A stretch of DNA of 43,982 bases from Flavobacteriaceae bacterium. Lineage in GTDB: Bacteria > Bacteroidota > Bacteroidia > Flavobacteriales > Flavobacteriaceae. Position 1 is the first letter of the stretch. Every line of letters starts with the position of its first letter. The stretch is from the NCBI GenBank assembly GCA_018608425.1, contig JABAZL010000189.1, forward strand, positions 1 through 43,982. Direction: 5' to 3'. Shown one piece after another: positions 33,913 to 41,616 of this stretch. Made by a program: the position numbers and the translations under genes. The notes beneath the pieces are model-generated. The model worked only from the letters and a program-made list of their open reading frames with translations. It did no database searches and had not been told where the DNA came from.

Positions 33913-34364
33913 GAGCCGGTTACAGCTTTGGGTACCAGATGATCATAATCTCCATGATTTTGAATTACCTCACGAACAATACTGCTACTTATAAAAGAAG
34001 TTTCGGTTGAAGTCAAAAGAAATACCGTTTCAATATCAGATAAACTGCGGTTGGTGTGTGCAATTGCTTTTTCAAATTCAAAATCAGCAGGGTTTCTAAG
34101 ACCACGTAAGATGAAAGATGCGTTAATACGCTCACAGAAATTCACAGTCAACCCTTCGTAGGTTTTAACGGAAACCTTGGCTTCTCCCTCAAATGTTTTT
34201 TCAATGAAACTTTTGCGTTCCTCTAGACTAAACATGTATTTTTTATTTGAATTTACTCCAATAGCAATTACAATTTCATCAAACAAGGGAAGCGCACGTT
34301 GAATGATATCAATATGGCCGTTGGTGATGGGATCAAATGAACCTGGGAAAATTGCTTTTTTCAT
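33909..34364 (-). CDS. coaD: Phosphopantetheine adenylyltransferase
   Basis: CoaD joins 4'-phosphopantetheine and ATP to make dephospho-CoA. The 151-residue product has the nucleotidyltransferase motif PGSFDPITNGHIDII, the substrate segment FILRGLRNPADFEFE and the C-terminal STETSFISSSIVREV. All match the family at the usual length. It follows ddl by 4 nt on the same strand, so ddl and coaD are probably cotranscribed, and it converges with the NUDIX gene. Confidence 0.97.
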   Translation of the reverse strand: MKKAIFPGSFDPITNGHIDIIQRALPLFDEIVIAIGVNSNKKYMFSLEERKSFIEKTFEGEAKVSVKTYEGLTVNFCERINASFILRGLRNPADFEFEKAIAHTNRSLSDIETVFLLTSTETSFISSSIVREVIQNHGDYDHLVPKAVTGS

Positions 34365-34368
34365 GATA

Positions 34369-35358
34369 CTAAAGATATTCTTTTTTTCTTAGAGTTTCTG
34401 CAATGAGTTCTTCTAGGAATTCTAGTAGAGAAATACCTGCTGCTTCAAGTTGCTGGGGGATTAGGCTTTGAAGAGTCATTCCGGGAATGGTGTTTATCTC
34501 GAGTAGGTGGGGAATCCCATCTTCGAAAATAAATTCGCTGCGTGTTACACCTTCTAATCCCATTTTTTGATAAATCTTTTTGGAAAGAGTAGCAGCTGCT
34601 TCGGTCCAAGCTTCTGGAAGTTGTGCAGGTGTGATTTCTTTTGACTTTCCTTCGTACTTGGCTTCGTAATCGAAAAAGTCATTCTCACTAACGATTTCAG
34701 TTATGGGTAATACGTTGATCTTATTTTTCCATTTCAAAACTCCAACACTAATTTCGCGTCCAACAAGAGCAGCTTCAATCAATACTTGAGTATCTTCTTT
34801 AAATGCATTTTCAATAGCAGTTGGAAGTTCTTCAGCGGTGTATACTTTGGATATTCCAAAGCTGCTACCTGCTCGATTAGCTTTCACAAAACAAGGGAAT
34901 CCAACGGCTTTTTCAATGACTTCAGTACTGTAATCATCGCCTTGATCTAGGGTGTAAAAACGTGCGGTTGGTATGTTTAGGGATCGAGCAACTGCCAGGC
35001 AATCTCTTTTGTTGTAGGTCAGACCTGCGGTGTAACTAGAACAACTGCTTTGCGGAATTTGTAACAATTCGAGCATTCCCGCTAATTGCCCGTTTTCTCC
35101 TGGAGCTCCATGAATCATATTGATGACAACATCAAATATGACTTTCTCACCCTTTCTTTCAAACGAAAAGTCAGCTTTATCCAAGTTGTATTCATTTTCT
35201 GCTGCATCAGAAACGGACCAATCTGTCTTCGTAATATGTATGTAAAAGACTTCATGCTTGCTGTTTTGTAGCACATTGAAAACGGTGGCACCACTTTTTT
35301 TAGAGATATCGTGTTCTGAGGTAAATCCTCCCCAGGCAACTCCAACGACTGTATTCAT
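34369..35358 (-). CDS. ddl: D-alanine--D-alanine ligase
   Basis: Ddl makes D-Ala-D-Ala for peptidoglycan crosslinking. The 329-residue ATP-grasp protein has the N-terminal VAWGGFTSEHDISKKSG, the glycine-rich MIHGAPGENGQL, the ATP-grasp FVKANRAGSSFGISK, EAALVGREISVGVL and the metal-binding LLEINTIPGMTLQSLIPQQ. All catalytic elements are visible. Divergent from the PASTA-domain gene, which suggests a shared regulatory region for two envelope genes. Confidence 0.96.
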   Translation of the reverse strand: MNTVVGVAWGGFTSEHDISKKSGATVFNVLQNSKHEVFYIHITKTDWSVSDAAENEYNLDKADFSFERKGEKVIFDVVINMIHGAPGENGQLAGMLELLQIPQSSCSSYTAGLTYNKRDCLAVARSLNIPTARFYTLDQGDDYSTEVIEKAVGFPCFVKANRAGSSFGISKVYTAEELPTAIENAFKEDTQVLIEAALVGREISVGVLKWKNKINVLPITEIVSENDFFDYEAKYEGKSKEITPAQLPEAWTEAAATLSKKIYQKMGLEGVTRSEFIFEDGIPHLLEINTIPGMTLQSLIPQQLEAAGISLLEFLEELIAETLRKKEYL

Positions 35359-35462
35359 TTGATTAGGATTATAATAGTTCTAAAATTCTTATGTAAAGGT
35401 AATTGTTTTCCATCGTTCAAAACAAGAGGGATTTATTATCTTTACGGCATATTGAAATCACA

Positions 35463-36014
35463 ATGAATTTTTTACGTTTCTTTTTTAGTAAACTCTTTGT
35501 AAAGCAATTGCTTTGGGCTGGCCTCTTAGTGGTATTGTTCATTGGGTTGTGTTTTTGGGGTTTAAACCAATATACTCAGCATGGAAAGCATACTCAAGTT
35601 CCTGATATTGAAGCACTCTCTTTAGAAACAGTTGCTTCTGTTTTGGAACAATATGAACTGCGGTATGAAGTGCTTGATTCTGCAAAATTTAACCCCAACT
35701 ACCCACCTTTTTCTGTAATAGAGCAACTCCCAACTGCTGGTTCAGACGTGAAGCAAGGCAGAAAAATCTACCTTACAGTCAACCCTTCTGGTTATCGAAA
35801 GTTGAGTGTCCCCAACGTAATACAAATCACCAAGCGTAATGCTGAAACCCGACTTACCGCTGTAGGATTTGAGCTGGGCGAAATTAGTTACCGCAACAAC
35901 ATAGGAAAGGATATGGTTCTCGAAATCCGTTATCAAGGAGATAAAATCGAGCCCGGAGTTGTCCTTCCTAAAACTTCAAAAATAGACTTAGTCTTAGGAA
36001 ATGGAAAACGATAA
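35463..36014 (+). CDS. Membrane-anchored PASTA domain protein without a kinase domain
   Basis: A 183-residue protein with a short cytoplasmic N-terminus, one transmembrane helix (about 14-34) and two PASTA-like repeats outside: VPDIEALSLETVASVLEQYE ... IEQLPTAGSDVKQGRKIYLTV, then VPNVIQITKRNAETRLTAVGF ... VVLPKTSKIDLVLG. PASTA domains bind peptidoglycan fragments in Ser/Thr kinases and penicillin-binding proteins; neither partner domain is fused here. The track start 35403 adds leader; ATG 35463 (MNFLRFFFSKLFV) is preferred. It sits between ddl (divergent) and rluD, overlapping rluD by 14 nt. A cell-wall sensing or scaffold role is inference. Confidence 0.83.
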   Translation: MNFLRFFFSKLFVKQLLWAGLLVVLFIGLCFWGLNQYTQHGKHTQVPDIEALSLETVASVLEQYELRYEVLDSAKFNPNYPPFSVIEQLPTAGSDVKQGRKIYLTVNPSGYRKLSVPNVIQITKRNAETRLTAVGFELGEISYRNNIGKDMVLEIRYQGDKIEPGVVLPKTSKIDLVLGNGKR

Positions 36015-37038
36015 TTTAGATCCTGAATTTCAGGGAGAACAGGTGCTACACGAACACTTTTCTTTTACTGCAGATCCAGGACAAGAACCTCTTCGAGTAG
36101 ATAAATACTTGATGAATCGAGTAGAGAATGCAACTCGTAATAAAATACAAAACGCTGCTAAAGAGGGTAGTATATTTGTTAATGATGTCGTTGTTAAGTC
36201 GAGCTATAAAGTAAAAGGTGGCGATACCGTCCGTGTACTTTTCGGACATCCGCCTTATGAAAATCTATTAGTTGGTGAAGACCTTCCTATTGATGTGGTT
36301 TATGAAGACGATAGTTTAATTATCGTTAACAAAGCTGCAGGAATGGTCGTTCATCCTGGTCATGGAAACTATTCCGGTACGCTTATAAACGGCTTAATGT
36401 TTCATTTTGACAACCTGCCTCAAAACGATAAACAACGCCCCGGTCTGGTTCACCGAATTGATAAAGACACAACGGGTTTGTTGGTGGTAGCCAAAACAGA
36501 AACCGCAATGACCCACCTGTCTAAGCAATTTTTTGATAAAAGTTCAGAGCGTAAATATTTTGCTTTGGTTTGGGGTGATGTTAAAGCGGATAGTGGAACC
36601 ATAGAAGGAAACATCGGCCGTCACCCAAGAAACCGTTTGCAAATGACTGTTTTTGATGAGGATGAAGAGGTTGGAAAACCAGCAGTTACCCATTACAAAG
36701 TACTGGAGCGCTTAGGATATGTTACCTTTTTAGAATGCCAATTAGAGACTGGACGTACCCACCAAATTCGTGCTCATATGAAGCATATTGGTCATACGCT
36801 TTTCAACGATGAGCGTTATGGTGGAGATGCAATTTTAAAGGGGACTAGTTTTACGAAATACAAACAGTTTGTTGACAATTGTTTTAAACTACTTCCACGT
36901 CAAGCACTTCATGCGAAAACCTTAGGTTTTGAACATCCCGTAACTGGAAAATGGATGCAATTCGATTCTGAAATTCCAAACGACATGCGCCTAGCGTTAG
37001 AAAAATGGCGACAATACGCCGTACATAAAAATTTGTAA
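36001..37038 (+). CDS. rluD: RluA/RluD-family pseudouridine synthase
   Basis: Likely makes pseudouridines in 23S rRNA helix 69. The 345-residue protein has an S4 RNA-binding domain (LRVDKYLMNRVENATRNKIQNA ... INV-type loop) followed by the catalytic domain with active-site aspartate in PGLVHRIDKDTTGLLVVAK and the substrate segment ETGRTHQIRAHMKHIGHTLFNDERYGG. The exact rRNA target is assigned by similarity. It overlaps the PASTA gene by 14 nt, indicating coupled expression. Confidence 0.9.
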   Translation: MENDNLDPEFQGEQVLHEHFSFTADPGQEPLRVDKYLMNRVENATRNKIQNAAKEGSIFVNDVVVKSSYKVKGGDTVRVLFGHPPYENLLVGEDLPIDVVYEDDSLIIVNKAAGMVVHPGHGNYSGTLINGLMFHFDNLPQNDKQRPGLVHRIDKDTTGLLVVAKTETAMTHLSKQFFDKSSERKYFALVWGDVKADSGTIEGNIGRHPRNRLQMTVFDEDEEVGKPAVTHYKVLERLGYVTFLECQLETGRTHQIRAHMKHIGHTLFNDERYGGDAILKGTSFTKYKQFVDNCFKLLPRQALHAKTLGFEHPVTGKWMQFDSEIPNDMRLALEKWRQYAVHKNL

Positions 37039-37068
37039 TACGGCTATAAAAAGTTGGAATCCAATTCA

Positions 37069-37100
37069 TTTGTAGTTTTCAATTGAACCGCTTACTTTTA
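37069..37100 (+). promoter_or_regulatory. Candidate promoter for yaaA
   Basis: TTTG (37069-37072), a 20-bp spacer and TACTTTTA (37093-37100), one mismatch to TAnnTTTG, lie 17 nt before the yaaA ATG. Confidence 0.4.
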
Positions 37101-37117
37101 AGTAAAATTGTTGGACT

Positions 37118-37879
37118 ATGAAAATGATCATTTCCCCTGCCAAATCGTTAAACTTTGAGAAGAAACTTCCGACTTCACAAACGACTCAACCTATGTTTTT
37201 ATCTGAAGCAGAACGAATCAATAAACTGTTGAAGAAAAAATCAGTTAAAGGCTTAGAGAAATTGATGGGGATTTCCGAAAACCTATCCCAGTTGAACTGG
37301 GAACGCAACCAAGCTTTTCAGCTGCCTTTTACATCAGAAAACGCACGCCCTGCGGTCTATACTTTTGATGGTGATGTGTATACTGGACTTGATGTGTATA
37401 GCCTATCTATTGATAAAATAGCAACCTTACAAGATCAGCTACGAATTCTATCGGGTTTATATGGGGTGTTAAAGCCGTTGGATTTAATGCAAGCTTATCG
37501 CTTAGAAATGGGAACTAAATTCTCAGTTGGAGTGAAGAAAAATTTGCCAGACTTTTGGAAATCGAGAGTAACCCAAACCCTAAATGATGATATGCAAGAA
37601 GACGAACTCTTGGTGAATTTAGCCAGTAATGAATATTTTGCAGCGGTCGATACCAAAACGCTTAATGCCTCCATCGTCACACCCCAGTTCAAAGATTTTA
37701 AGAATGGCAAACTCAAGATGATTTCATTCTTTGCTAAAAAAGCTCGTGGTATGATGGTTCGGTATATTCTCGATCAGGAGTGTAACACACAAGCCGATCT
37801 GTTAGGATTTAATACAGATGGTTATCAGTACAGTCAAGAGCATACTCTAAACGAAATGCAGCCTGTTTTTATTCGCTAG
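37118..37879 (+). CDS. yaaA: Peroxide stress protein YaaA (DUF328/UPF0246)
   Basis: A 253-residue member of the YaaA family. Family motifs are IISPAKSLNFEKK, FTSENARPAVYTFDGDVYTGLD, LRILSGLYGVLKPLDLMQAYRLEMGT, VNLASNEYFAAVD and ISFFAKKARGMMVRYIL. In E. coli YaaA limits damage under hydrogen peroxide by reducing free iron, and the fold is DNA-binding-like. Separate transcription from rluD is likely (79-nt gap with a candidate promoter). Its 3' end overlaps the bTHX gene on the opposite strand by 11 nt. Confidence 0.94.
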   Translation: MKMIISPAKSLNFEKKLPTSQTTQPMFLSEAERINKLLKKKSVKGLEKLMGISENLSQLNWERNQAFQLPFTSENARPAVYTFDGDVYTGLDVYSLSIDKIATLQDQLRILSGLYGVLKPLDLMQAYRLEMGTKFSVGVKKNLPDFWKSRVTQTLNDDMQEDELLVNLASNEYFAAVDTKTLNASIVTPQFKDFKNGKLKMISFFAKKARGMMVRYILDQECNTQADLLGFNTDGYQYSQEHTLNEMQPVFIR

Positions 37880-37979
37880 GATTTTGCTCTCTTTTTTTAT
37901 TTTTTTTACGGTTTCGTTTTACACCAGAAGTGCCTAAAATAATTTTACCTCGACGCGATTTTTTATCTCCTTTTCCCAT
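37869..37979 (-). CDS. 30S ribosomal protein bTHX (missed by the ORF track)
   Basis: A 36-codon ORF on the minus strand translates to MGKGDKKSRRGKIILGTSGV followed by KRNRKKNKKREQNPSE. It matches the bTHX ribosomal protein known in Thermus and Bacteroidota (pattern MGKGDKKTRRGKI...GxxGxxR/KxRKK), a tiny basic protein embedded in the 16S rRNA head. The start ATG 37979 is preceded by an AT-rich leader. It is too short for the track's cutoff. Its end overlaps the yaaA 3' end by 11 nt. Confidence is high because the N-terminal block is very characteristic and 15 of 36 residues are Lys or Arg. Confidence 0.88.
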   Translation of the reverse strand: MGKGDKKSRRGKIILGTSGVKRNRKKNKKREQNPSE

Positions 37980-38033
37980 AAGATGCTGATTTGGTTTAAA
38001 CTAATATATCTATTTTTAGATAAAATTCCAAAT

Positions 38034-38696
38034 ATGTGGTTCCACGAACATCCGTATCCGCCTTATATTCCTAAAAACACTACTCGCTTAATCGTTGGGA
38101 CCCTTCCGCCACCAAGATTTTCAACAGGAGCACTAAACGATCAGGATGTAGATTTTTGTTATGGCAGTAGTAGTGGGATGCTATGGAAAATATGGGATCG
38201 TTTGTACGACCTTAGCCTGGTTTTTGAAAATACAAACCACGCAATTGAGCAACGCAAAGCATTTTTGAAACGGGAGCGTTTTGGAATTTGTGATATTGTA
38301 GGTGGCGCATATCGCGATAAAATAGATGCATCGGATTTGGGAATGCAAGATGTCCAATTGCGCGATGTGCTCTCGATTTTGGAGCATCACCCAAAGGTTG
38401 ATACGCTAATCTTAACGGGAGGAAATAGTAAAAACGGTCCTGAGTATTTTTTACGCAAACTGTTGAAAAAAGCTACTATTCCATTGGAATGCATAGACGA
38501 TCAGGTTCCTCGAAAGCATCAATTTGTATGCGCTGGCAGAACAATAATATCCCACAGCCTAACCGCGCCATCTGGGACAGCAAACCGCGCGATTGGAAGT
38601 ATGCTAGCATATAAAGAAGCCAAAAAGCGCAATCCAAAATACAATACACTAGATTTTAGAGCCGAGCAGTATGGGCGTGTTTTTTTAAGCACCTGA
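38034..38696 (+). CDS. Uracil-DNA-glycosylase-like protein
   Basis: A 220-residue protein of the uracil-DNA glycosylase fold superfamily. LIVGTLPPPRFSTGALND is the water-activating/uracil-pocket-like segment, followed by DFCYGSSSGMLWKIWDRLY, RFGICDIVGGAYRDKIDASD and TLILTGGNSKNGPEYFLRK. It is not a classic Ung, and substrate and activity are unknown. The track start 37983 gives a hydrophobic leader, MLIWFKLIYLFLDKIPN; ATG 38034 (MWFHEHPYPPYIP) is the more likely start. Divergent from the bTHX gene. Confidence 0.78.
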   Translation: MWFHEHPYPPYIPKNTTRLIVGTLPPPRFSTGALNDQDVDFCYGSSSGMLWKIWDRLYDLSLVFENTNHAIEQRKAFLKRERFGICDIVGGAYRDKIDASDLGMQDVQLRDVLSILEHHPKVDTLILTGGNSKNGPEYFLRKLLKKATIPLECIDDQVPRKHQFVCAGRTIISHSLTAPSGTANRAIGSMLAYKEAKKRNPKYNTLDFRAEQYGRVFLST

Positions 38697-38811
38697 TTTT
38701 AACTTCCCAATTGGTGTGTTGCTCGAGCAAAGGGTATAGGTTTTCGAAAAAAGTTTCTTTTTCCAGTTGAAGTGGTTTGTCATGGGGTTGAGTAGAGTGG
38801 GTTGAGAGTAA
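38656..38811 (-). pseudogene. Possible remnant of a lost gene (unrecognised C-terminal fragment)
   Basis: On the minus strand 51 codons lie between stops, with no ATG inside. The translation includes HDKPLQLEKETFFENLYPLL and EQHTNWEVKI, which reads like a real alpha-helical protein segment rather than random translation. I do not recognise a family. It overlaps the end of the glycosylase gene by 41 nt and would be the tail of a gene whose 5' part is gone. A chance open frame is the alternative, so this is tentative. Confidence 0.3.
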
Positions 38812-39042
38812 CTAGTGTGTATACACACCTTCGGTAAAACTCTTATTTGTGGATAAAGGAAGCTTGCTTCAGAATTCAATGTTCTAAAACGGCACTCAAA
38901 AAAAGCAGTACAAAGGCCAGCTTCCTAGGAACGGAAGCCCAGAAAACAGCCGAGGAGTGTTGTAGGTTAACCATGGTTTAGGAATACGATTTGGGGGGTA
39001 GTATTCAACTTAAAAATATGAAAATAAATGGAATAGGAGTTC
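38697..39042. other. 346-bp gap without an intact gene
   Basis: Between the glycosylase and trpA ends there is no intact gene. It holds part of the possible gene remnant on the minus strand, a 14-bp perfect palindrome (38815-38828), a 7-bp inverted repeat GGAAGCT/AGCTTCC (38858-38864, 38919-38925), overlapping palindromes GGTTAACC and AACCATGGTT (38965-38978), and a GAATAC/GTATTC hairpin (38982-38987, 39001-39006). No clear terminator with a T-run, tRNA or CRISPR repeat is seen. Confidence 0.6.
38815..38828. repeat. 14-bp perfect palindrome
   Basis: GTGTGTATACACAC reads identically on both strands. It lies in the gap between the glycosylase gene and trpA. It may be an operator-like site, a cruciform or chance; nothing nearby decides which. 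Confidence 0.6.
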
Positions 39043-39810
39043 TTACCGAATTCCTTTCATAAATTCGTGGATCCGATCCACGCCTTTTTCTTCTAAAAAT
39101 TTAATGAAAGCAGAACCAATGATCGCACCTTTGGAATGGGAAATTGCTGCGGTATAGGTTTCCGTATTACTGATCCCAAAACCAACTACGGTTGGTGTTT
39201 TTAGATTCATATTGGCAATGCGCTGAAAATAGTCGGTTTGTGTTGCGCCAAAGGTAGTTTTAGCACCGGTAACTGCTGCACTCGAAACCATGTAGATGAA
39301 TCCATTAGAAACTTCGTCGATATAGCGAATACGTGCGTCTGGAGTTTGTGGGGTAATCAAAAACATATTGTAGAGTCCGTGTTGGTCAAACAAGCTTTTG
39401 TAGTTTTCGTGGTACACATCTACCGGTAGATCCGGAATGATGAGTCCATCAATTCCGATTGCTTCACAACGCTTACAAAACTTTTCGATCCCGTATTGCA
39501 TCATGGGATTGAAATAGCCCATTAATACCAAAGGAATATCAATATGATCTCGGATGCTTTCGAGTTGGGTAAATAGTTTTTCCGTGGTCATGCCGTTTAT
39601 AAGCGCCTGGGTAGAGCTTTCTTGAATGGTAGGCCCGTCGGCAAGTGGATCAGAAAAAGGAAGTCCGATTTCGACCATATCTACTCCTGCAGCTTGCAGG
39701 TTTTTTAGAATCGGTACGGTGTCTTCTAGGTTGGGAAACCCAGCAGAAAAATAGATGGACAATAATTTTTTGTCTTCCTGAAATTTGAGGTCTATTCTAT
39801 TTTGTTTCAT
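39043..39810 (-). CDS. trpA: Tryptophan synthase alpha subunit
   Basis: TrpA cleaves indole-3-glycerol phosphate to indole and glyceraldehyde-3-phosphate and channels indole to TrpB. The 255-residue TIM barrel has the catalytic Glu and Asp region VDMVEIGLPFSDPLADGPTIQ, VLMGYFNPMMQYG, GLIIPDLPVD, YMVSSAAVTGAKT and VGFGISN followed by GAIIGSAFIK. Last gene of the trp operon, 17 nt after trpB. No good terminator follows within the gap. Confidence 0.97.
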   Translation of the reverse strand: MKQNRIDLKFQEDKKLLSIYFSAGFPNLEDTVPILKNLQAAGVDMVEIGLPFSDPLADGPTIQESSTQALINGMTTEKLFTQLESIRDHIDIPLVLMGYFNPMMQYGIEKFCKRCEAIGIDGLIIPDLPVDVYHENYKSLFDQHGLYNMFLITPQTPDARIRYIDEVSNGFIYMVSSAAVTGAKTTFGATQTDYFQRIANMNLKTPTVVGFGISNTETYTAAISHSKGAIIGSAFIKFLEEKGVDRIHEFMKGIR

Positions 39811-39827
39811 TTTTTGTAGTCTTTTAT

Positions 39828-41009
39828 TTACAACTTAAAATAATCGATATAGGTATCTAAATCTTTGTCTCCACGTCCCGAGCAGTTAAAAACAACCACT
39901 TCATCGGGCCCGAATTTACGCACGTCCAAAGCCGCAAATGCATGCGCGGTTTCAATAGCGGGTATAATTCCTTCCATTTGTGAAAGTGTCAATCCCCAAT
40001 CCATAGCTTCTTGATCGGGAACGGAGACGAATTCGGCGCGTTCACTTCGGAATAAGTGTGCGTGCATCGGTCCTACTCCGGGGTAGTCGAGTCCGGCAGA
40101 AATGGAATAAGGTTCTGTGATTTGTCCGTCGGGGGTTTGCATCAATAAGGTTTTACTTCCGTGAATAATGCCTTCTTTTCCTAGGGCAGAGGTGGCAGCA
40201 CTAGCGCCAGAATCGATACCTTTTCCGGCAGCTTCAACCGCGATGATGTTTACACGGGTATCGTTTAGATAATGATAGTAAAGTCCAGCGGCGTTACTTC
40301 CGCCACCAACACAAGCAATTACATGGTCGGGATAGTCGCGCCCTTCGAGTTCTTGCAATTGGATTTTTACTTCCTCACTAATAACCGATTGAAAACGAGC
40401 TACCATATCCGGGTAGGGGTGTGGGCCTACTACCGAACCAATGATGTAGTGGGTATCTACCGGATTGTTGATCCAATCTCGGATGGCTTCGTTGGTAGCA
40501 TCTTTTAGAGTCTTGCTTCCCGATAGTGCAGGACGAACTTCTGCGCCTAGCATTTTCATTCGGGCTACGTTTGGCGCCTGACGTTTGATGTCGAGTTCGC
40601 CCATGTATACAATACATTCAATTCCCATTAAGGCACAAACCGTGGCCGTGGCTACACCGTGTTGTCCGGCTCCAGTTTCGGCAATGATTCGCGTTTTACC
40701 CAAACGCTTGGCTAAGAGTATTTGACCAATGGTGTTATTGACCTTATGTGCTCCCGTATGACACAAATCTTCTCGTTTGAGGTAGATTTTGGTGTTGTAT
40801 TTTTCCGATAAGCGCTTGGCAAAATACAAGGGGGTAGGCCTCCCGACATAATCTCTTAGTAAAGCGTCAAATTCTTTTTGGAACTCAGGTTCTGCTGTGA
40901 TTTTAAGATAGTTTTCTCGTAATTCAGCTACATTTGGATACAACATTTCTGGGATAAATGCTCCCCCAAAATCTCCGTAATATCCTTTTTCGTCTACATT
41001 ATAGTTCAT
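39828..41009 (-). CDS. trpB: Tryptophan synthase beta subunit
   Basis: TrpB condenses indole and serine to tryptophan using PLP. The 393-residue protein is a standard TrpB1: YGDFGGAFIPEMLYP, GRPTPLYFAKRLSEKY, PLP-lysine segment HTGAHKVNNTIGQ (Lys89), AETGAGQHGVATAT, phosphate-binding CVGGGSNAAG and GRGDKDLDTY near the end. It overlaps the trpF 3' end by 11 nt, so translation is probably coupled. Confidence 0.97.
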   Translation of the reverse strand: MNYNVDEKGYYGDFGGAFIPEMLYPNVAELRENYLKITAEPEFQKEFDALLRDYVGRPTPLYFAKRLSEKYNTKIYLKREDLCHTGAHKVNNTIGQILLAKRLGKTRIIAETGAGQHGVATATVCALMGIECIVYMGELDIKRQAPNVARMKMLGAEVRPALSGSKTLKDATNEAIRDWINNPVDTHYIIGSVVGPHPYPDMVARFQSVISEEVKIQLQELEGRDYPDHVIACVGGGSNAAGLYYHYLNDTRVNIIAVEAAGKGIDSGASAATSALGKEGIIHGSKTLLMQTPDGQITEPYSISAGLDYPGVGPMHAHLFRSERAEFVSVPDQEAMDWGLTLSQMEGIIPAIETAHAFAALDVRKFGPDEVVVFNCSGRGDKDLDTYIDYFKL

Positions 41010-41616
41010 ACAATTCGTTTTTAAATTGTGTTAATTCATCTATTTTCTTTACTCCCGGTGTACTTTCAAATGCACTATTCACATCAATTGCGTAGAGTGG
41101 TAATTTTATTTTTTCTAATTCTCGAATGGCTTTTATGTTTTTTAATCCAATACCACCACTAAGAAAAAAAGGTTTTTGAGATGGGTATTCTTTTAACAGT
41201 TGCCAATCAAATCCATATCCATTTCCACCGGGGAGTTCCCCTTTGGTATCGAATAAGTAAAAGTCACAACTGCTTTCGTAAGGGGCTAAGATTTTGAAAT
41301 CAAATTGATCTTTGATACTGAAAGCTTTGATAACTTCTACCTTTAAAGATTGTACGTAAGTGCAGTATTCTGGAGCTTCTTTTCCGTGTAGCTGAACAGC
41401 TTGTAATTGGTGTTCTTTGATAATTGTTTCGATATAATCGATTGAGGCATCTACAAAAACACCAGTTTTTTTAATATTCTTAGAGAGGCTTGGCGTTGGT
41501 CCATCCACAAAACGAGAGGAAGGTGCCCAGAAAATAAATCCCATATAGTCTGGCGTTAAAGCTGCAAGTGCTTCAATATTTTCTGTTAGCCGCATGCCAC
41601 ATACTTTAAGCTTCAT
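40999..41616 (-). CDS. trpF: Phosphoribosylanthranilate isomerase
   Basis: TrpF isomerises phosphoribosylanthranilate to CdRP by an Amadori rearrangement. The 205-residue TIM barrel has catalytic Cys in MKLKVCGMRL, YMGFIFWAPSSRFV, GVFVDA, VQLHGKE, the catalytic-Asp segment YLFDTKGELPGGNGYGFDW and FLSGGIGLKNI. I start it at ATG 41616; the track's 41652 start lies inside trpC and adds MQAQLHSSKPLK, not typical of the family. It overlaps trpC by 11 nt. Confidence 0.95.
   Translation of the reverse strand: MKLKVCGMRLTENIEALAALTPDYMGFIFWAPSSRFVDGPTPSLSKNIKKTGVFVDASIDYIETIIKEHQLQAVQLHGKEAPEYCTYVQSLKVEVIKAFSIKDQFDFKILAPYESSCDFYLFDTKGELPGGNGYGFDWQLLKEYPSQKPFFLSGGIGLKNIKAIRELEKIKLPLYAIDVNSAFESTPGVKKIDELTQFKNELYEL

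Noticed and set aside
38685-38879. 64-aa minus-strand ORF in the gap before trpA
   Set aside because: The frame has no recognisable features. A different minus frame in the same place (38656-38811) reads more like protein, and both cannot be real.
38697-39042. Group II intron, CRISPR or attachment-site remnant in the gap
   Set aside because: I found no domain V-like hairpin, no regularly spaced repeats and no flanking direct repeats or tRNA; the palindromes alone do not support any of these.
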